Assembly (NCBI GenBank): GCA_035235625.1 | Contig: CP141144.1 | Location: 31,307,014-31,371,013 of the forward strand | Length of the DNA: 64,000 nt | Origin: Saururus chinensis | Taxonomy: Eukaryota; Streptophyta; Magnoliopsida; Piperales; Saururaceae | Reading direction: 5' to 3' | Shown here: positions 50,531 to 62,300 of the stretch, in pieces | How positions within the stretch are numbered: position 1 is the stretch's first letter | Layout: every line of letters begins with the position of its first letter | Notes under the pieces: model-generated | What the model was told of the DNA's origin: nothing | The model's input: the letters and a program-made list of their open reading frames with translations, nothing else | Databases searched by the model: none | Made by a program: the position numbers and the translations under genes

Positions 50531-51960
50531 AAATATTATTTCAATAAATTTCCCTTTATTTTAATAATTTTTCTCTTAATTTCTTCATCTTTTTTAATTG
50601 TATCTTCTCTGATTATAGGTTTAGGAATATCATTAGGGGATTTGTTTAACTCATTTTTAGGAAGAAAAGAAATAATTTTAGAATTTTATTATTCTCAGAG
50701 TTAATTGATTTATTTCTGCTATTCCGATTTTTATAGTAATCATCAATGATGAATATATTGTTAGTACTATAAGTTAAGAACCAATACTTGAAAGTAATAA
50801 TAATTTTATGATCATTTAGAAATTTATAATACATTTCTTTGTATTCCATGTTTTTTTTATTAAAAGTGGTGAAATACCACGCCCTAACATTTTTATTTTT
50901 TAGGTAGATAAAATTCTTGGTTATTTTTATTTCTATCAATTTTTAATTCAGATTGAATTGTGCTTATTTGGAACTCCATTTCTATAGGAGTATGAGAAGG
51001 AGAAAAATTCTTCTTATAGATTCCATGTGGAATATTTAGATTAGAAGTTCTTACTTCTTCAACCTCATAAGGTGATAATCTATCAATTGAAATTCATTCA
51101 GAAATAGATTTTCTTGAAGAAACACTTCTTTTGTCGAAATAATTTGTGATATTAAGTTTTGTACTTCGATTATTAGAAAATCTTATTGCAACATCATCTT
51201 CTAAAGTTTCTACAATTTGATCTAAAATCCCATTTATTAAGGATTGTTGAAGAATTGTTACTTGCAAATTCCATCTTTTTGGAAATTGAATTTCATTCCA
51301 TTCAATTTTTTTCTAACTACAACATTGGACCTTCTAAGATTTATTTCAATTAAGGTAGTTTTACCTTTGTTGCTTATATGCCTTATATAGGAATTAAGGT
51401 ATTCATAACCTTATAATAAATACGATAAACAATATTTATATGCTCAAAACCTTGTTTAAAATCATAACCCATAGATTCTAGATCTAAAGTAATAGCATCT
51501 AAAATATTATTGTAAGATAAAGATAAACATAAATTAGGAAAATTGTCAAAATAAATTGAACCATTAGATAAACTGGATTCAATAACATCCATAATATATT
51601 TCTGAAAATTCAAGCATCTAGCATCACGTAAGCAAAAAAGTAAACCTTTCAAAGTTAAAGGCTTCAAAGCAACCTGTATAAGGCCAATATGCAAATATTG
51701 ATATTTATCCATATAATGGGAAAGATCTTGCTCTCTTAAGAGCTGGATAGTCTTATTGCTATCATCTATGGGAATAGTTTGTTTAGTAGTTTTTATTGAC
51801 ATACTAGTTTTATAATCAATATTATAAATCTTTTTAGGATCTACATCAGGTAGATGCCAATTTTTTAGATGATTCTCAATGTTGGAAAATTCCACAACTT
51901 TAGAATTCTTAATAAAATTTTTTGGTTTATGAAATATTTTTCAAAACATTGATGATAAGT
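50531..51960 (-). pseudogene. Endogenous caulimovirid: movement protein and following region
   Basis: The frame 51895-51383 (170 codons) resembles a caulimovirid 30K-type movement protein, with YLHIGLIQVALKPLT, a CLRDAR step, IESSLSNGSIYFDNFPN and a final YRIYYKV. It is the longest preserved frame of the fossil. After stops the text continues to 50531 with the WYFTTF / IITFKYWFL region that precedes the coat protein in this group. The MULE then cuts in. The ORF order along the minus strand (movement, coat, protease, RT, RNase H) matches a single-polyprotein endogenous caulimovirid. Confidence 0.82.
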
Positions 51961-52300
51961 TGAAAGTGCTCACAAGTATTCAGAAACCTGAATCGGGTCT
52001 ATAGGGAAAATAGGAAAGGAGATCAAAATACTCCTTTTGCAAAAAGTAATTCTAACTAGTGGAAAAGATGAGAAACTAGTCAAAACATTTTTCATTATAA
52101 AATAGAAAGGTTAATAATTTAAAAATCCTACCCATCATGATAAAATTGGCTAACACTTCATCTCTTACTTTATCCATTCATGACAGAAATGGCACCAAAC
52201 AAACTGTAACTTCATCCCTCCATGAACAAATGAGGCAAAATGGCTACATCCCTTAGCCAAAATCATATGACGGGATTATACCTAGGCTCTATCCATTTTA
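51961..52300. other. Presumed 5' edge of the pararetrovirus, no gene seen
   Basis: AT-rich sequence upstream (minus sense) of the movement protein frame. It may be viral leader, but no tRNA-Met-type primer site was recognised, so the outer border of the fossil is uncertain. Confidence 0.4.
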
Positions 52301-53506
52301 AGAAGAAGTAAGAGAAGACATGTGTACCATATCCACTGCCAAAAGTATGCAATAATTGAGAGTTTAATATCCATCTAGAAGGCTTAGTAGATCATTAGAT
52401 TGCTCATAACCCTAGTACTTCAACAAGTAAGAAATTAAGAGTTTTAGTCTTTTTTGCGCAGAAATTTATTTCAAAGTGAAAACAACTTAAACCTAAATAT
52501 GAAGTGCAATCATGATTATTTTAATAATCAATCATGCAACTATAGAAGAAAACACATGATTTTTATGTGGAAAACCCAAACTTCTCCTTTGTTTATATCT
52601 TCATTTTATTTTGTTATTGGCCTTTAAGTCTTCTCCTCCTCAAGTCTTCAAGCTTTCTTCCTCCTTGCTTTATCTTTGCCTTCTTCTAGCCTCTACAAAC
52701 AAGCTCCTCTCATTTATGATTTTAGCCTTGAATCTTTAATTTCCCATTGAACTTAGTTGACTTTCTCCTCAGATGTTTGTGTGTGAAAGACTCTTTTTAT
52801 TGTGTCACTCAAACAATCAACATGAAGCTTTGAAGCACAATGATGATATCTTGAAAAACAATGAACAAAAGGGCTTATCATTTTTTTCTTTCTAATTCTT
52901 AGTTTTCCTCTCTTTAATTTTGTGTTTACCTAGCTTTTATATAGTCCATTAAATCGGTCTAGGTGTTAGTGAAATAGGAATAAACTCTTTCTTAGAATAC
53001 TTAAACTAAGTAAGCTACACAAACAACGATCGATCATAGCTAGTAGGGATGGATTGGTCACTATTCTAATTAAGGTATAACTTTTTCTAGCGATTGACCT
53101 ATCACTTATTTTGATCGATTGATATACTCTTGGCAAAATTTTACACAGTCTAATTTAAGGGCCAATCGATCAATGTTCTTTGTGCATTTTAAAGTGACCA
53201 ATCAATGCATAGTAAAATTTTACATTTAACCCTAATTTACTCTTAAACTTCCAAAATCACTTAAATTACTATTACTAAGTTAAATTAAGTGAATTGTGTA
53301 AGTGAGTGTGCGCAATTAAATTTTTTACCTTTGACACTAAGCTTAGTCTTCAGCCTTGATCGGTAAGAACACGTTTGCTCCTATATTTTATGTTAATCAA
53401 TTTCAAATCCGACTAGACCACAACTAATCTTCTTATATTCCTAAGATTAAAACATACAAGAAGTTTAGCTATTGTTGTCATCATCAAAATTGGCTAATTT
53501 ACAACA
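52300..53506 (-). mobile_element. Copia-like LTR, start side
   Basis: On the minus strand it begins TGTTGTAAATTAGCCAATTT and goes on GATGATGACAAC, an opening often seen in plant Copia-type LTRs. A TATA-like ctatataaaagc lies about 560 bp in (near 52935). Its other end, target duplication and internal region were not found, so the left coordinate is approximate. Confidence 0.4.
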
Positions 53507-53785
53507 CATATGCCTCAATGTTCTTTTAATCTCCCAATTCAGCTATTTCATGACAAAACACTACCAGAATGAAAATCTACAAAAATTACATCTCTTTGAT
53601 ATAGTGCATTGATTTTCTCTTGTACATATAACTTGACTCAATTAAAACCTTTTGGAATTGATCTTGAAAAGCCTTATAAAACCTATACTTATCCTACACA
53701 CTTAAAAAAATGTTTGCAGAGTACTGCTCAAATATGCATGAAAATAAACATTTTGATTTTATCAATCTTTTCGCCATACAATTGC
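53507..53785. other. Short spacer, no gene seen
   Basis: Spacer between the Copia-like LTR start and the truncated end of LTR C copy 2. No feature recognised. Confidence 0.4.
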
Positions 53786-56700
53786 CCACCATTATGGGTC
53801 TTATAGTGCCAGTGCCACTCTTGGGTAGAAATCATACTGTGCCTCTTAGGCGGAATCATATAATGCCACTCTTTGGCAGGAATCATACAACACTCTCAAC
53901 AGAGTATCAGACGTTTGGGCTTAATACAACACACAGACCACATCGAAAACATACATACAGTTGCTCTCAACAAAGCATTAAACGTCTTGGCTTCATACAG
54001 CACACAGACCAAATCGGAAACATACATAGCTCTCAATAGAGCATCAGACGTCCAGTGCTCTATACAGCACATAGACAACATCCCGCAGGATAAACACCAT
54101 GGCAAGACATGAGAAATGCTTAGCCGACTCATTATCGGCTAGCTCAACACTAAACTTAATCCATCGAACCCTCAAGTCTCAAACTCACAACGCTATTATC
54201 AGCTTTCTCATAATTCAAGTTTGAATTAAGTATATTATGTGGTACAATTATGCCACACAAACTCAGTCCTCGACTGATCAAACCGAAGCTGAGCCCGATC
54301 CGAACCCTAGTTCGTCGGGGTAGCAGACTTCACTTACCCATCCAAGTCACACATAACTCACCGTACACAAATACTTACATAATCATACAACCCCTGACAT
54401 CCACCTTACAGTCAAAACATCTTACTTACATTGTCAAACTGAGCTCCTCACAGCAGATCCCCGTTATCATCCTCTTACTTAGTACCTCACTTATTATTCT
54501 TACTTTTCACTTCATAATTTGTACGTTATGCTTGTACAATTATGCACGCTCTTACTGTCTAATAAACCATCATGAGGCTCCAAGCCTAAGTCCACTTACT
54601 TACAGAACCCCTGACATACGCTCCAAACCGAACCAAACCAATCGCTCCATTCCTTGCCTGTCAAACCTACGTCTGTTGTCTTCTGTCACACGCTTACACA
54701 TCCACATACACATACAAATCCTCACCAAACACTTTTCCACCTCTTATCGTCCATCACACATACCTCTGCCACACATACAGTCCACATACATAACTTACTC
54801 AAAATTGCTAGCCATCACTAGCATGTACATCATACACATACGTAGCACACTAACATATTCGCTAGCCATCACTAGTGCATACATCATACACATACATAAA
54901 ACATGCTTACAATTCACATACATGACATATGCATCTCAACGTAGCATAATTCATTCTCTTACATCATGCAACCAGGCCATGATTTATATCCAAAATATGG
55001 AATTATAATATCCTAGCATGGTGCTATTCATTTAAAGCATGTTATCATGAAATTACGAGTTCAAAGCTCCCCTACTTCATAATCATGACCTTTGATGGCG
55101 AGCACATGATGGTGGCGGCGTCAGTGGCAGAGTTGGTGGTCAAAAGCTTTGCCAAGTAGAGAGAGCTGTTGTTCCAAGGGTGTAAGCAATGTCGGAGCAC
55201 TCATGGCCAAACAGGGTGTCAAAATCAACGCGGAAAAATCTGCGATCCACGGTGACACACTAGGGGTGGCCGGGAGAGAGATCATGCCAACGAGTGGCAA
55301 GTGCGACCGAAGGTCTAAGCGTACACACTAAAATTCAACTGGCGGTTAAAAAATACACAACCGGTCACAAGACATCGAAAACGGCTATGGACAGCACTTA
55401 ACGGCGTCGATTTCGCGTTTACAATGGCCCACATAAGGGCGGAGGGCGTGGGGCAACACTCAAGGATGGAGGAGAGGTGGTGGAGGACTCCAATGTCAAC
55501 TCCAGATGATGGCGGAGCCATCCGACGGTCAGGCGGCGCCAAAGCGGCACCAAAACCCTAACCCGCATGCGCGACTACTTGTACACGCGGCCAAAGGGAG
55601 GGGAGAGAGGGCTAGACGGTGTCGGCCCAAAACTCAGAAGGGCGGTAGGGCCATGCCCAAGGGTGGTGACCAACAAAGACGGCCTTTGTCATTGTCATGT
55701 TGAGGTAGGCCGACTAGAGGCCATATGGTGTTCGGTGGAGGTAGGACGGTAAGAGGGCAAAACATGGCTCTCTCTATAGTGCGGTCAGACACATAATCGG
55801 CAGAGGGGACGTGTGACTCATGTCAGAAAAATGAGGGCAATGCCGCACTAGGGCAGCTAGCCATCTCCAGGCTGAGACACGCCGCACTAAGGTGGTCCAA
55901 AGGGTGTTCAGCATCCAACGATGCTTGATGGCCCAAAACGGGTGGAAAACCCTAGGGGCACAAGGACGAGAAAGGGTTACTGGCCAGCTCCATCATGGCC
56001 CTAGCAACCAGGATGAGCTATCTCTGGCTAGAGGTGATAGCCAAAGTCAGCAGCCACACGCCGGACAGATAGCACAGTGAGGAGCAAAGGCTCGGTTTTC
56101 TGTGGACGAGCACCAGAACCGACTGGCGACAAATCTCGTTCTAGTGGAATGGATGGGATGAAGGCTAAACCAGGCTGGGTGGAAACATCCACCATCGTTG
56201 CCCAGCCGGAGAGAAGCCGAACAAAGGTCTGGTGGGTCAAGTCCGGCGTCCGGCGTCCAGCTGACGGTGGAAGCCAGTGAACTCATACACAACAAAAACA
56301 AGGAGATGAGGGAGAGGTGGACTGGAATAGTGCTAGGATTGGCGAACTTGAGCTAGGACAGTGGCTCAGCCATCGTCAGGTCGGGGTGGAGCCAACAAAG
56401 GTCTATCGTCCGTGGCTTGCAACTGTCGGCCTCCGTTCCACCAAAACCAAGTACCGGTGGAACAGGGGAGGTGGAGGCATTTGGCCGGAGAAGAAAGGAA
56501 GGGCGGAGGTGGAACCGGGCAGGGAGAGGTGGTCCAACGCCATCACCGGACCAAGGAGGTTCGGGTCGAGTCCGGCCAGGATGTCAAACGACGGCCGGAG
56601 GCAGCCGACGAACGCGACTGATGGGGGCGGAAAAACAAATCACCGGAGAGGAAAAGAGGGCTGGGGCGGCGGAGGAGGACCACTGGGGCCAAGAGGGGTG

Positions 56701-57385
56701 TCCTCCCACCGTCGCCAGCCCAAGGCAGAGCTGTGGACGGCCGGCCGGCCCTTGCCGGCCCACGGCGGCAGCCAGAGATCGCAAAATAGAGGAGACACAT
56801 ACAGGGAAGAAGGGACAGACGAGAATGAACGGGGAGGCCGAACCAGGTGGCGCTGGGCCGGGTATGGCCGTCCTTGGCCATCACCAGGCCGGGGCAGAGC
56901 CCACGACAGCCGGCCGGCCCTTGCCGGCTCGCAGTGGCGGCGATTGAAACTCAAAACAGAGAGAGGGGGTCTAACTATGGAGGAGGAGGCATGGCCATGG
57001 GCGGCTGGGGCGGTGGCCCCTTGGTGTCGCATCGTCGGGGCAGAACCGGTGGTGGTGGCCTAGCGTCCCGCTGGCGGCTGCTGGTCGCTGGAGAGGAGAT
57101 AGCAGCAAAAAGGGGGGTGGTTCTCTCTGTTCTAGAATTTTCTGGATCGGGCTCGCCTGAGCCCGATCCTTCTCATTTCATTTTTTTCTTCTTCTCTCAC
57201 TTATCCTCTGCAGTATCTTCTTTAATGATTTTTTGCACTGTAAACGCACATCTAGGCCCATGGCCTACGACTGGACTCACACCCGACTATATGGGTTGTG
57301 ACCAAAGACGTCGAAGCATCATATTTTTCCATAGAAAATGACCAAAAAAATCTCAAAAAATCATAGAAAAATCAGGGACCTTACA
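53786..57385 (-). mobile_element. Long LTR, family C copy 2, truncated
   Basis: On the minus strand it starts TGTAAGGTCCCTGATTTTT at 57385 and follows copy 1 (from 33496) through the same landmarks: aaaaatatgatgc, a cgtaggcc(a)...cctgga/cctaga step, the GC-rich block, tgccatggtgt(t)tatcctgcg, and the jactg/gcccaagagtgg repeats. It breaks off near 53786, before the GGGCGTTACA end, so about a quarter of the LTR is missing. It interrupts LTR B copy 3. The GC-rich block 55080-57120 contains overlapping frames on both strands (up to 248 codons) without recognisable domains and without counterparts in copy 1; I do not call them genes. Confidence 0.75.
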
Positions 57386-60300
57386 CAAACAAATCATACG
57401 GGGGCAATGAAGTGTTGGATTGTGGAAGACTTGACTCCTCTAACGGGTATAACACACATGGAGTAACGCACCACTTTATCTTTGTGGAAGAGAAATAAGT
57501 AGAAATATAAAGGACATTAAATATGAATTAGTCTTTAACTCTCAAACCCACAATCTTATAAAACTAAGCTGTCAAACATGGCTAAAGTCAAATGTCATAA
57601 ATAAGTCTAAAGTCATAAGGGCCAATAAAGTATGAGACAAAGTTATCCAAACATGAAATTCTAGCAAAATAACATAATAAATTAGTAAAGATAGTAAGAT
57701 CTCTAGGCTCCCACACCTACTCCCGATCATCATCCACATGCATCTCATAAAGAGGGATCTAATCGTCTGCATGTCGCATCATGCAGCCCCAAAATAGAAA
57801 ACACGGAGAAAATGGGGTGAGTATAAGACTCAATAAGGTTTTGAACATCAAAATGATAAATATGAAATATTATGGCATTCAACATAGTCTACTACATCAA
57901 CCTATCATATATTATCCCATTTTTTTTACTTTCCCTTTTTTTAACCATAGTCACCCATAAATAATTATCCTACATGAAAGTATCTCAAACACACCATCCA
58001 TAGTATGAATAATCACATTAAAACATAAATGTCCATCCTGCATGAAGGGTGTCTTTAGTACATTATCATATTCATGCATATTCATTCTCCTTCATAAGCA
58101 TTCATCCTGCACGACGAGTGTCTCAAACACACTATACATATCCATGCAGGATCATAAACATTTAACCTGCATGAGAAGTGTCTCAAACACACTATACATA
58201 TCCATGCATATTCATAAACATTCATCCTGCATTATAAGTGTCTCAAGCACACTATACATATCTATGCATATTCATAAACAACCATCCTGCATGATAAGTA
58301 TCTCAAACACACTATACATATCAATGCATATTCATAAAACATTCAACTTGCATGTGAAATATCTCTAACACACAATCATAATCATGCATATCTATAAACA
58401 TTTATCTTGCATGTAAAATGTCTCTAACACACTATCACAACCATGCATATTGATAAATTAACTCTGCTTCATTGGCCTAAGCTTAAGTAGACCCACTTCA
58501 GATAATCCCTGATTAGAAAGTCTGAAGGAATTACGCAATTTGGGTAGATTCCCTAACAGGGAAGCTTACCCCCTAGTAAGCCGGTGCACTCGGCTACACC
58601 AGCATGGATTCTCAGGGTTCAGATGGTCTCAATAGTTTTGGTCTCCTTATAGCATTGCCGGTTTTCTCAACCTAGGGAAGAAAACTCATCCTCAAGGGAC
58701 GTAAAACCCCATCCTTTCAAATGTAAAACTGAATCGATAAGATATCGATTAACCCGGTAAGCAATATCAGACAATTGCATCTAATCGATCAATCACGACA
58801 AATCTCAATAAAATCTCATTCATAAATCCATCTCAAGATGCATGCAACATAGTATATACATGAGCAATAACTACATGAATCCTAGTTCATGAAACATGCT
58901 CCCATCAACCATACGCATCTTTTCTAGTCATAAGTGTCAACATTCACCATAATTACCCCCACGTGTTGTATATGCTGGTATCATTCAATCCTAAGCATAT
59001 GGATATGCATTATGAACAACCCATCAACATACGACACACATTCTATCATAATTTAATCATGGTTCCTCCTTACTGAAATCATAGGTGAAAATTATCAAAA
59101 AACACAATTTGAGTCAACTACAACCTCACGATAGACTTAGTTAAGCAGACTTGTTACTACACTTTAAGCTAGACATGGAACCATCATTGACCCATAATTT
59201 AATCATAACATGTGAGGGCATACAAGTCCATTCTTATGTTGTAACCTTACTGGAATCCTAATTAGAATATGAAGAATCACTCAACATGAATTTAAGATAA
59301 GAAATCATAGCATGCTTAACTGAATAACATGTAATCTACTTCACACTTGAACATTCATCATAGCTCTCAATATCAAATTCATGTCCTTATAGTAGCAATT
59401 CCAAGTATAAATTACTTATCATAATCATAATAAATGGTACTTAAGAAGAAGAACATGAAAATGAGAAAAATAAACAAAATAACCAAAACTGCAGTGTTGG
59501 CATTTGAATGCCCTACAGGGCCGTTTGAATGCTAGAGCTGTAGTTCTAGATCATCTTCTTCCTTTCAAACCCCAAACTGAAAATGCACATATCACACTTA
59601 AACCTTCAAATGTCACTTCCAAATATCATCATAATGAAGTCTAAGCTTAGGAAATGGTAAATCTAGTAATTTATCAACTAAAACATGAAGAAATCACAAG
59701 AAAGATTAAGCTTTACATAACCCACCATTAAAGTTTAACTTCATGCAAACCCGCATAAACCATCACCAACTTTAAATTCAAAAACACATACCTATTTTGA
59801 AAGAAAACCCTTACCTTCAATGAGTTTCTTGGTCCAAAATTGACGCTCCAACCTCTTTAAATCACTACCCACATTAGGGTTTTGTTAATACATGTATAAA
59901 TCCGATTAATAAAGCCTAAATTACTTAAAAACTTGTAGATCTAGAGCTTGTTTAGTTCCAAAACAAAAATCCCTCATTAGAGGTTTGAAATAGAGGTCAA
60001 AATCAGAAATTTTAGTAGTAAAAATCAAGATTTAACCTTGGAAAAGATGGGATTTAGAATGTTTGGGTAAAACCCAAGGTAATTAACGGAAAATCAAGGC
60101 TAATTCTTACCTTAATTAACCTTTTCTCTTTTGGAATGGGGATTAGGGCCTCTTAACCTCCACATTCCAACCCTTCCTAAATGGGAATGAGGCTATGTAT
60201 TTCTATTTATAGTAAGTCATGGGCTATACCTTATAGGAATTTGGGGTACGAATAGAATTTAACACTAAATATGGGTAATTTGTTCATTTTGAGTCCAAAA

Positions 60301-60623
60301 CGAAGTTTAAAATTTTTGAAATACTTAATTACTAAAATAAAATGTTTTTAGCGTCTTATGGGACCCATCATCCCAATTTACAAATGTGGGGCCCATAGCG
60401 GGACCCGCCCCCTAACTTTTCAGAAAATAGTCAAAAATTCTAGAAAAAAATTAGTTGACTTATTTTAACATAAAACCAATAAAATGAAGGAATTACTAAT
60501 TAAAACCATTGTTAACCACCTTAAATTTGAAAATAAGTCAAACCGACCTGTATAAGCACTAAACCCCATAATAACAACTAAATCAAATAAATAAATTAGT
60601 GTAGGGTTTAGGGATCTTACATT
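57386..60623 (-). mobile_element. LTR family B copy 3
   Basis: On the minus strand it starts TGTAAGATCCCTAAACCC at 60623 and runs in parallel with copies 1, 2 and 4 (shared phrases gtaagccggtgcactcgg, ggtctccttatagcatt, gggacccatcatcc). The expected end (GGGGCGTGACA) is absent because LTR C copy 2 and a deletion replace the last ~60 bp. A ~60-bp tandem array lies at 57960-58460 (unit around cctgcatgagaagtgtctca). The minus-strand TATA region is near 60205 (actataaatagaa). No coding sequence. Confidence 0.8.
57960..58460. repeat. ~60-bp tandem repeat in LTR B copy 3
   Basis: About eight diverged units of the form catcctgcatgagaagtgtc, tcaaacacactatacatatc, catgcatattcataaacatt. It keeps a 108-codon frame open at 58042-58368 purely by repetition. 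Confidence 0.9.
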
Positions 60624-60831
60624 TGATAAATTTATTTTATTTATTTCATTTTAAATTGAGCATACTGAATTTCAAAAATCTTGATAAAGACTATAAGAAG
60701 GTGGTCTAATTGACACAAGATCAAGAGTGTAAAAGTTACCATTCATTAGAATCCCAAAAAGGACAATATTTGAAAAAACAAATGGTATAATTTCACAAGT
60801 ATTAGAAAAGGACAAAGTTCATAAAAAAGTA

Positions 60832-60849
60832 CAAAAAAGTGGGGGAGAA
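60832..60849 (+). promoter_or_regulatory. Polypurine tract of a Copia-like element
   Basis: The sequence aaaaaagtgggggagaa directly followed by TGTAGAGAATTG is the usual polypurine tract / 3' LTR junction of plant Copia elements. About 200 bp of AT-rich internal sequence precedes it up to the end of LTR B copy 3, without a recognisable reading frame. Confidence 0.6.
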
Positions 60850-62300
60850 TGTAGAGAATTGTAGTGTGTGTGAAAGGAGAAGCCACTTTGTATCTTAGAT
60901 TTGTTAGGATTGTCTAAGAAGGAAAAGTGAACATCTAGTTATTTCAAGCTCTATTGAAAGATTGAAGATTTAGGTCAATGAAATTCAAGTTAAAGTCATG
61001 TGGGAAGATTCTACCTAAAAGCATGGGCTTTGTGGATCTATACATCTTGGAAGGTCAATTTTTTTTATGCTCTCATGTTATTCATGACAGATTCTAGCTT
61101 CCCAAGATGCCAAAAATTGTCTGGTCTATTTCATACACATGAAAACTTTAGCAAACAGACTCCAATAACTTTAAGTCGATCAATATCTTGTTCTCAGGAT
61201 CAATCTACTTAGGTAAGATTGATTGCCCCATTGATCAACCCTCAAGACTAGTCTTTTGACATGTCCATATAAATAGGGGCTTTCCACTGAAAACCAAGGT
61301 GAGCATGCTCATTCATGACCCTCGAACTCTAGGTTTTCATCTTAGAGGTTTCATACTCTAAGAACCTCAACTTGAATGCTAATCTCATGGTTCAAAAGGG
61401 TAATTTGTTGTTGATCTTCTCCTCTTGATATCTATTCTTCCTAAAGTCATTGTATAACTGTGAGAAGGTTGATTGATTAGATTATGATCCAAAGCTAATG
61501 TTGAAAGTTCACCTTTATCTTGTTGAAATTGTGTGAATCGCTAGAAAGTGGTTTTTTGGATCTTTCTAGTGGAATTTTTGGAGAAGATCATGGACTGGTG
61601 AAGATGTTGAGAACATGATGGACATGCCAAATGGAGATTGGTATGCGTGAAGTGGATTGATAGTCACTTATGATTTTCTACTAGATAAGTGAATGTGGCA
61701 TTGTGTCAAACTTTACTTCATAGTGTATTTTCAAGGGTGTATTATGTAATGTGATTTTTCTTAGTTAAGGTTTTACACATACAAATTTGCATGTCTTGTT
61801 GTTTGGTTTATTTGCTTATTTGATATCTAACAAGTCGCATAAATTAGGGCTTATGTTTCTCTACACGTTTATAATTGGTCAATTTAAATTAGTAAGTTGA
61901 TTAGGATATTTAAGGAGTTGGTAATCTTGTTAGAAGTTTGGTAACTAATGCATATGGTGGAGGATCCGGAGGTAGAAGGGAAGGCACTTCTACACAATGG
62001 TTAGTGAAGTACTATGTCATTGACCATATTATGTTTGTTAGTCATAGCACTCCAGAGCTAGGTCTGATGTTGAAGATCTTTTTGAACTGTGCTGTCTACT
62101 TGATCTGGAGGGAAAGAAATTTCCAGAATTTTTGGGAACGAATTCACTTATAAAAGACTCCTCTTTTACAAATGTGAACTTCAAGTTAAAATTTACATCA
62201 CATCTAATTCTCACATTTATAAACTTGTTGCTGAGTTTCCTTTTCTAGTTGACAGATAGAGTTTGTAATTTTCTTTACTTTTGAACCATTGTCTTTCCTC
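60850..62300 (+). mobile_element. Copia-like 3' LTR, end uncertain
   Basis: Begins TGTAGAGAATTGTAG right after the polypurine tract. A TATA-like ccatataaatagg lies at 61265-61277, about 415 bp in, consistent with a U3 region. The 3' end was not identified; the right coordinate is where I stop seeing LTR-like text. Short frames inside (61000, 61938) have no domain. Confidence 0.45.

Noticed and set aside
52270-52300. Primer binding site of the pararetrovirus near gggattatacctaggctct
   Set aside because: It does not match the tRNA-Met complement well enough, and position relative to the movement protein is uncertain.
54250-55008. 252-codon frame
   Set aside because: Composition is Thr/Ser/Ile/His from ccatcacacatac-type repeats inside LTR C copy 2; it has no counterpart in copy 1.
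56317-57341. Frames of 248, 176, 164 and 130 codons on both strands
   Set aside because: High G+C removes stop codons in all frames; frames overlap on both strands and are not kept in the other copy of the same LTR.
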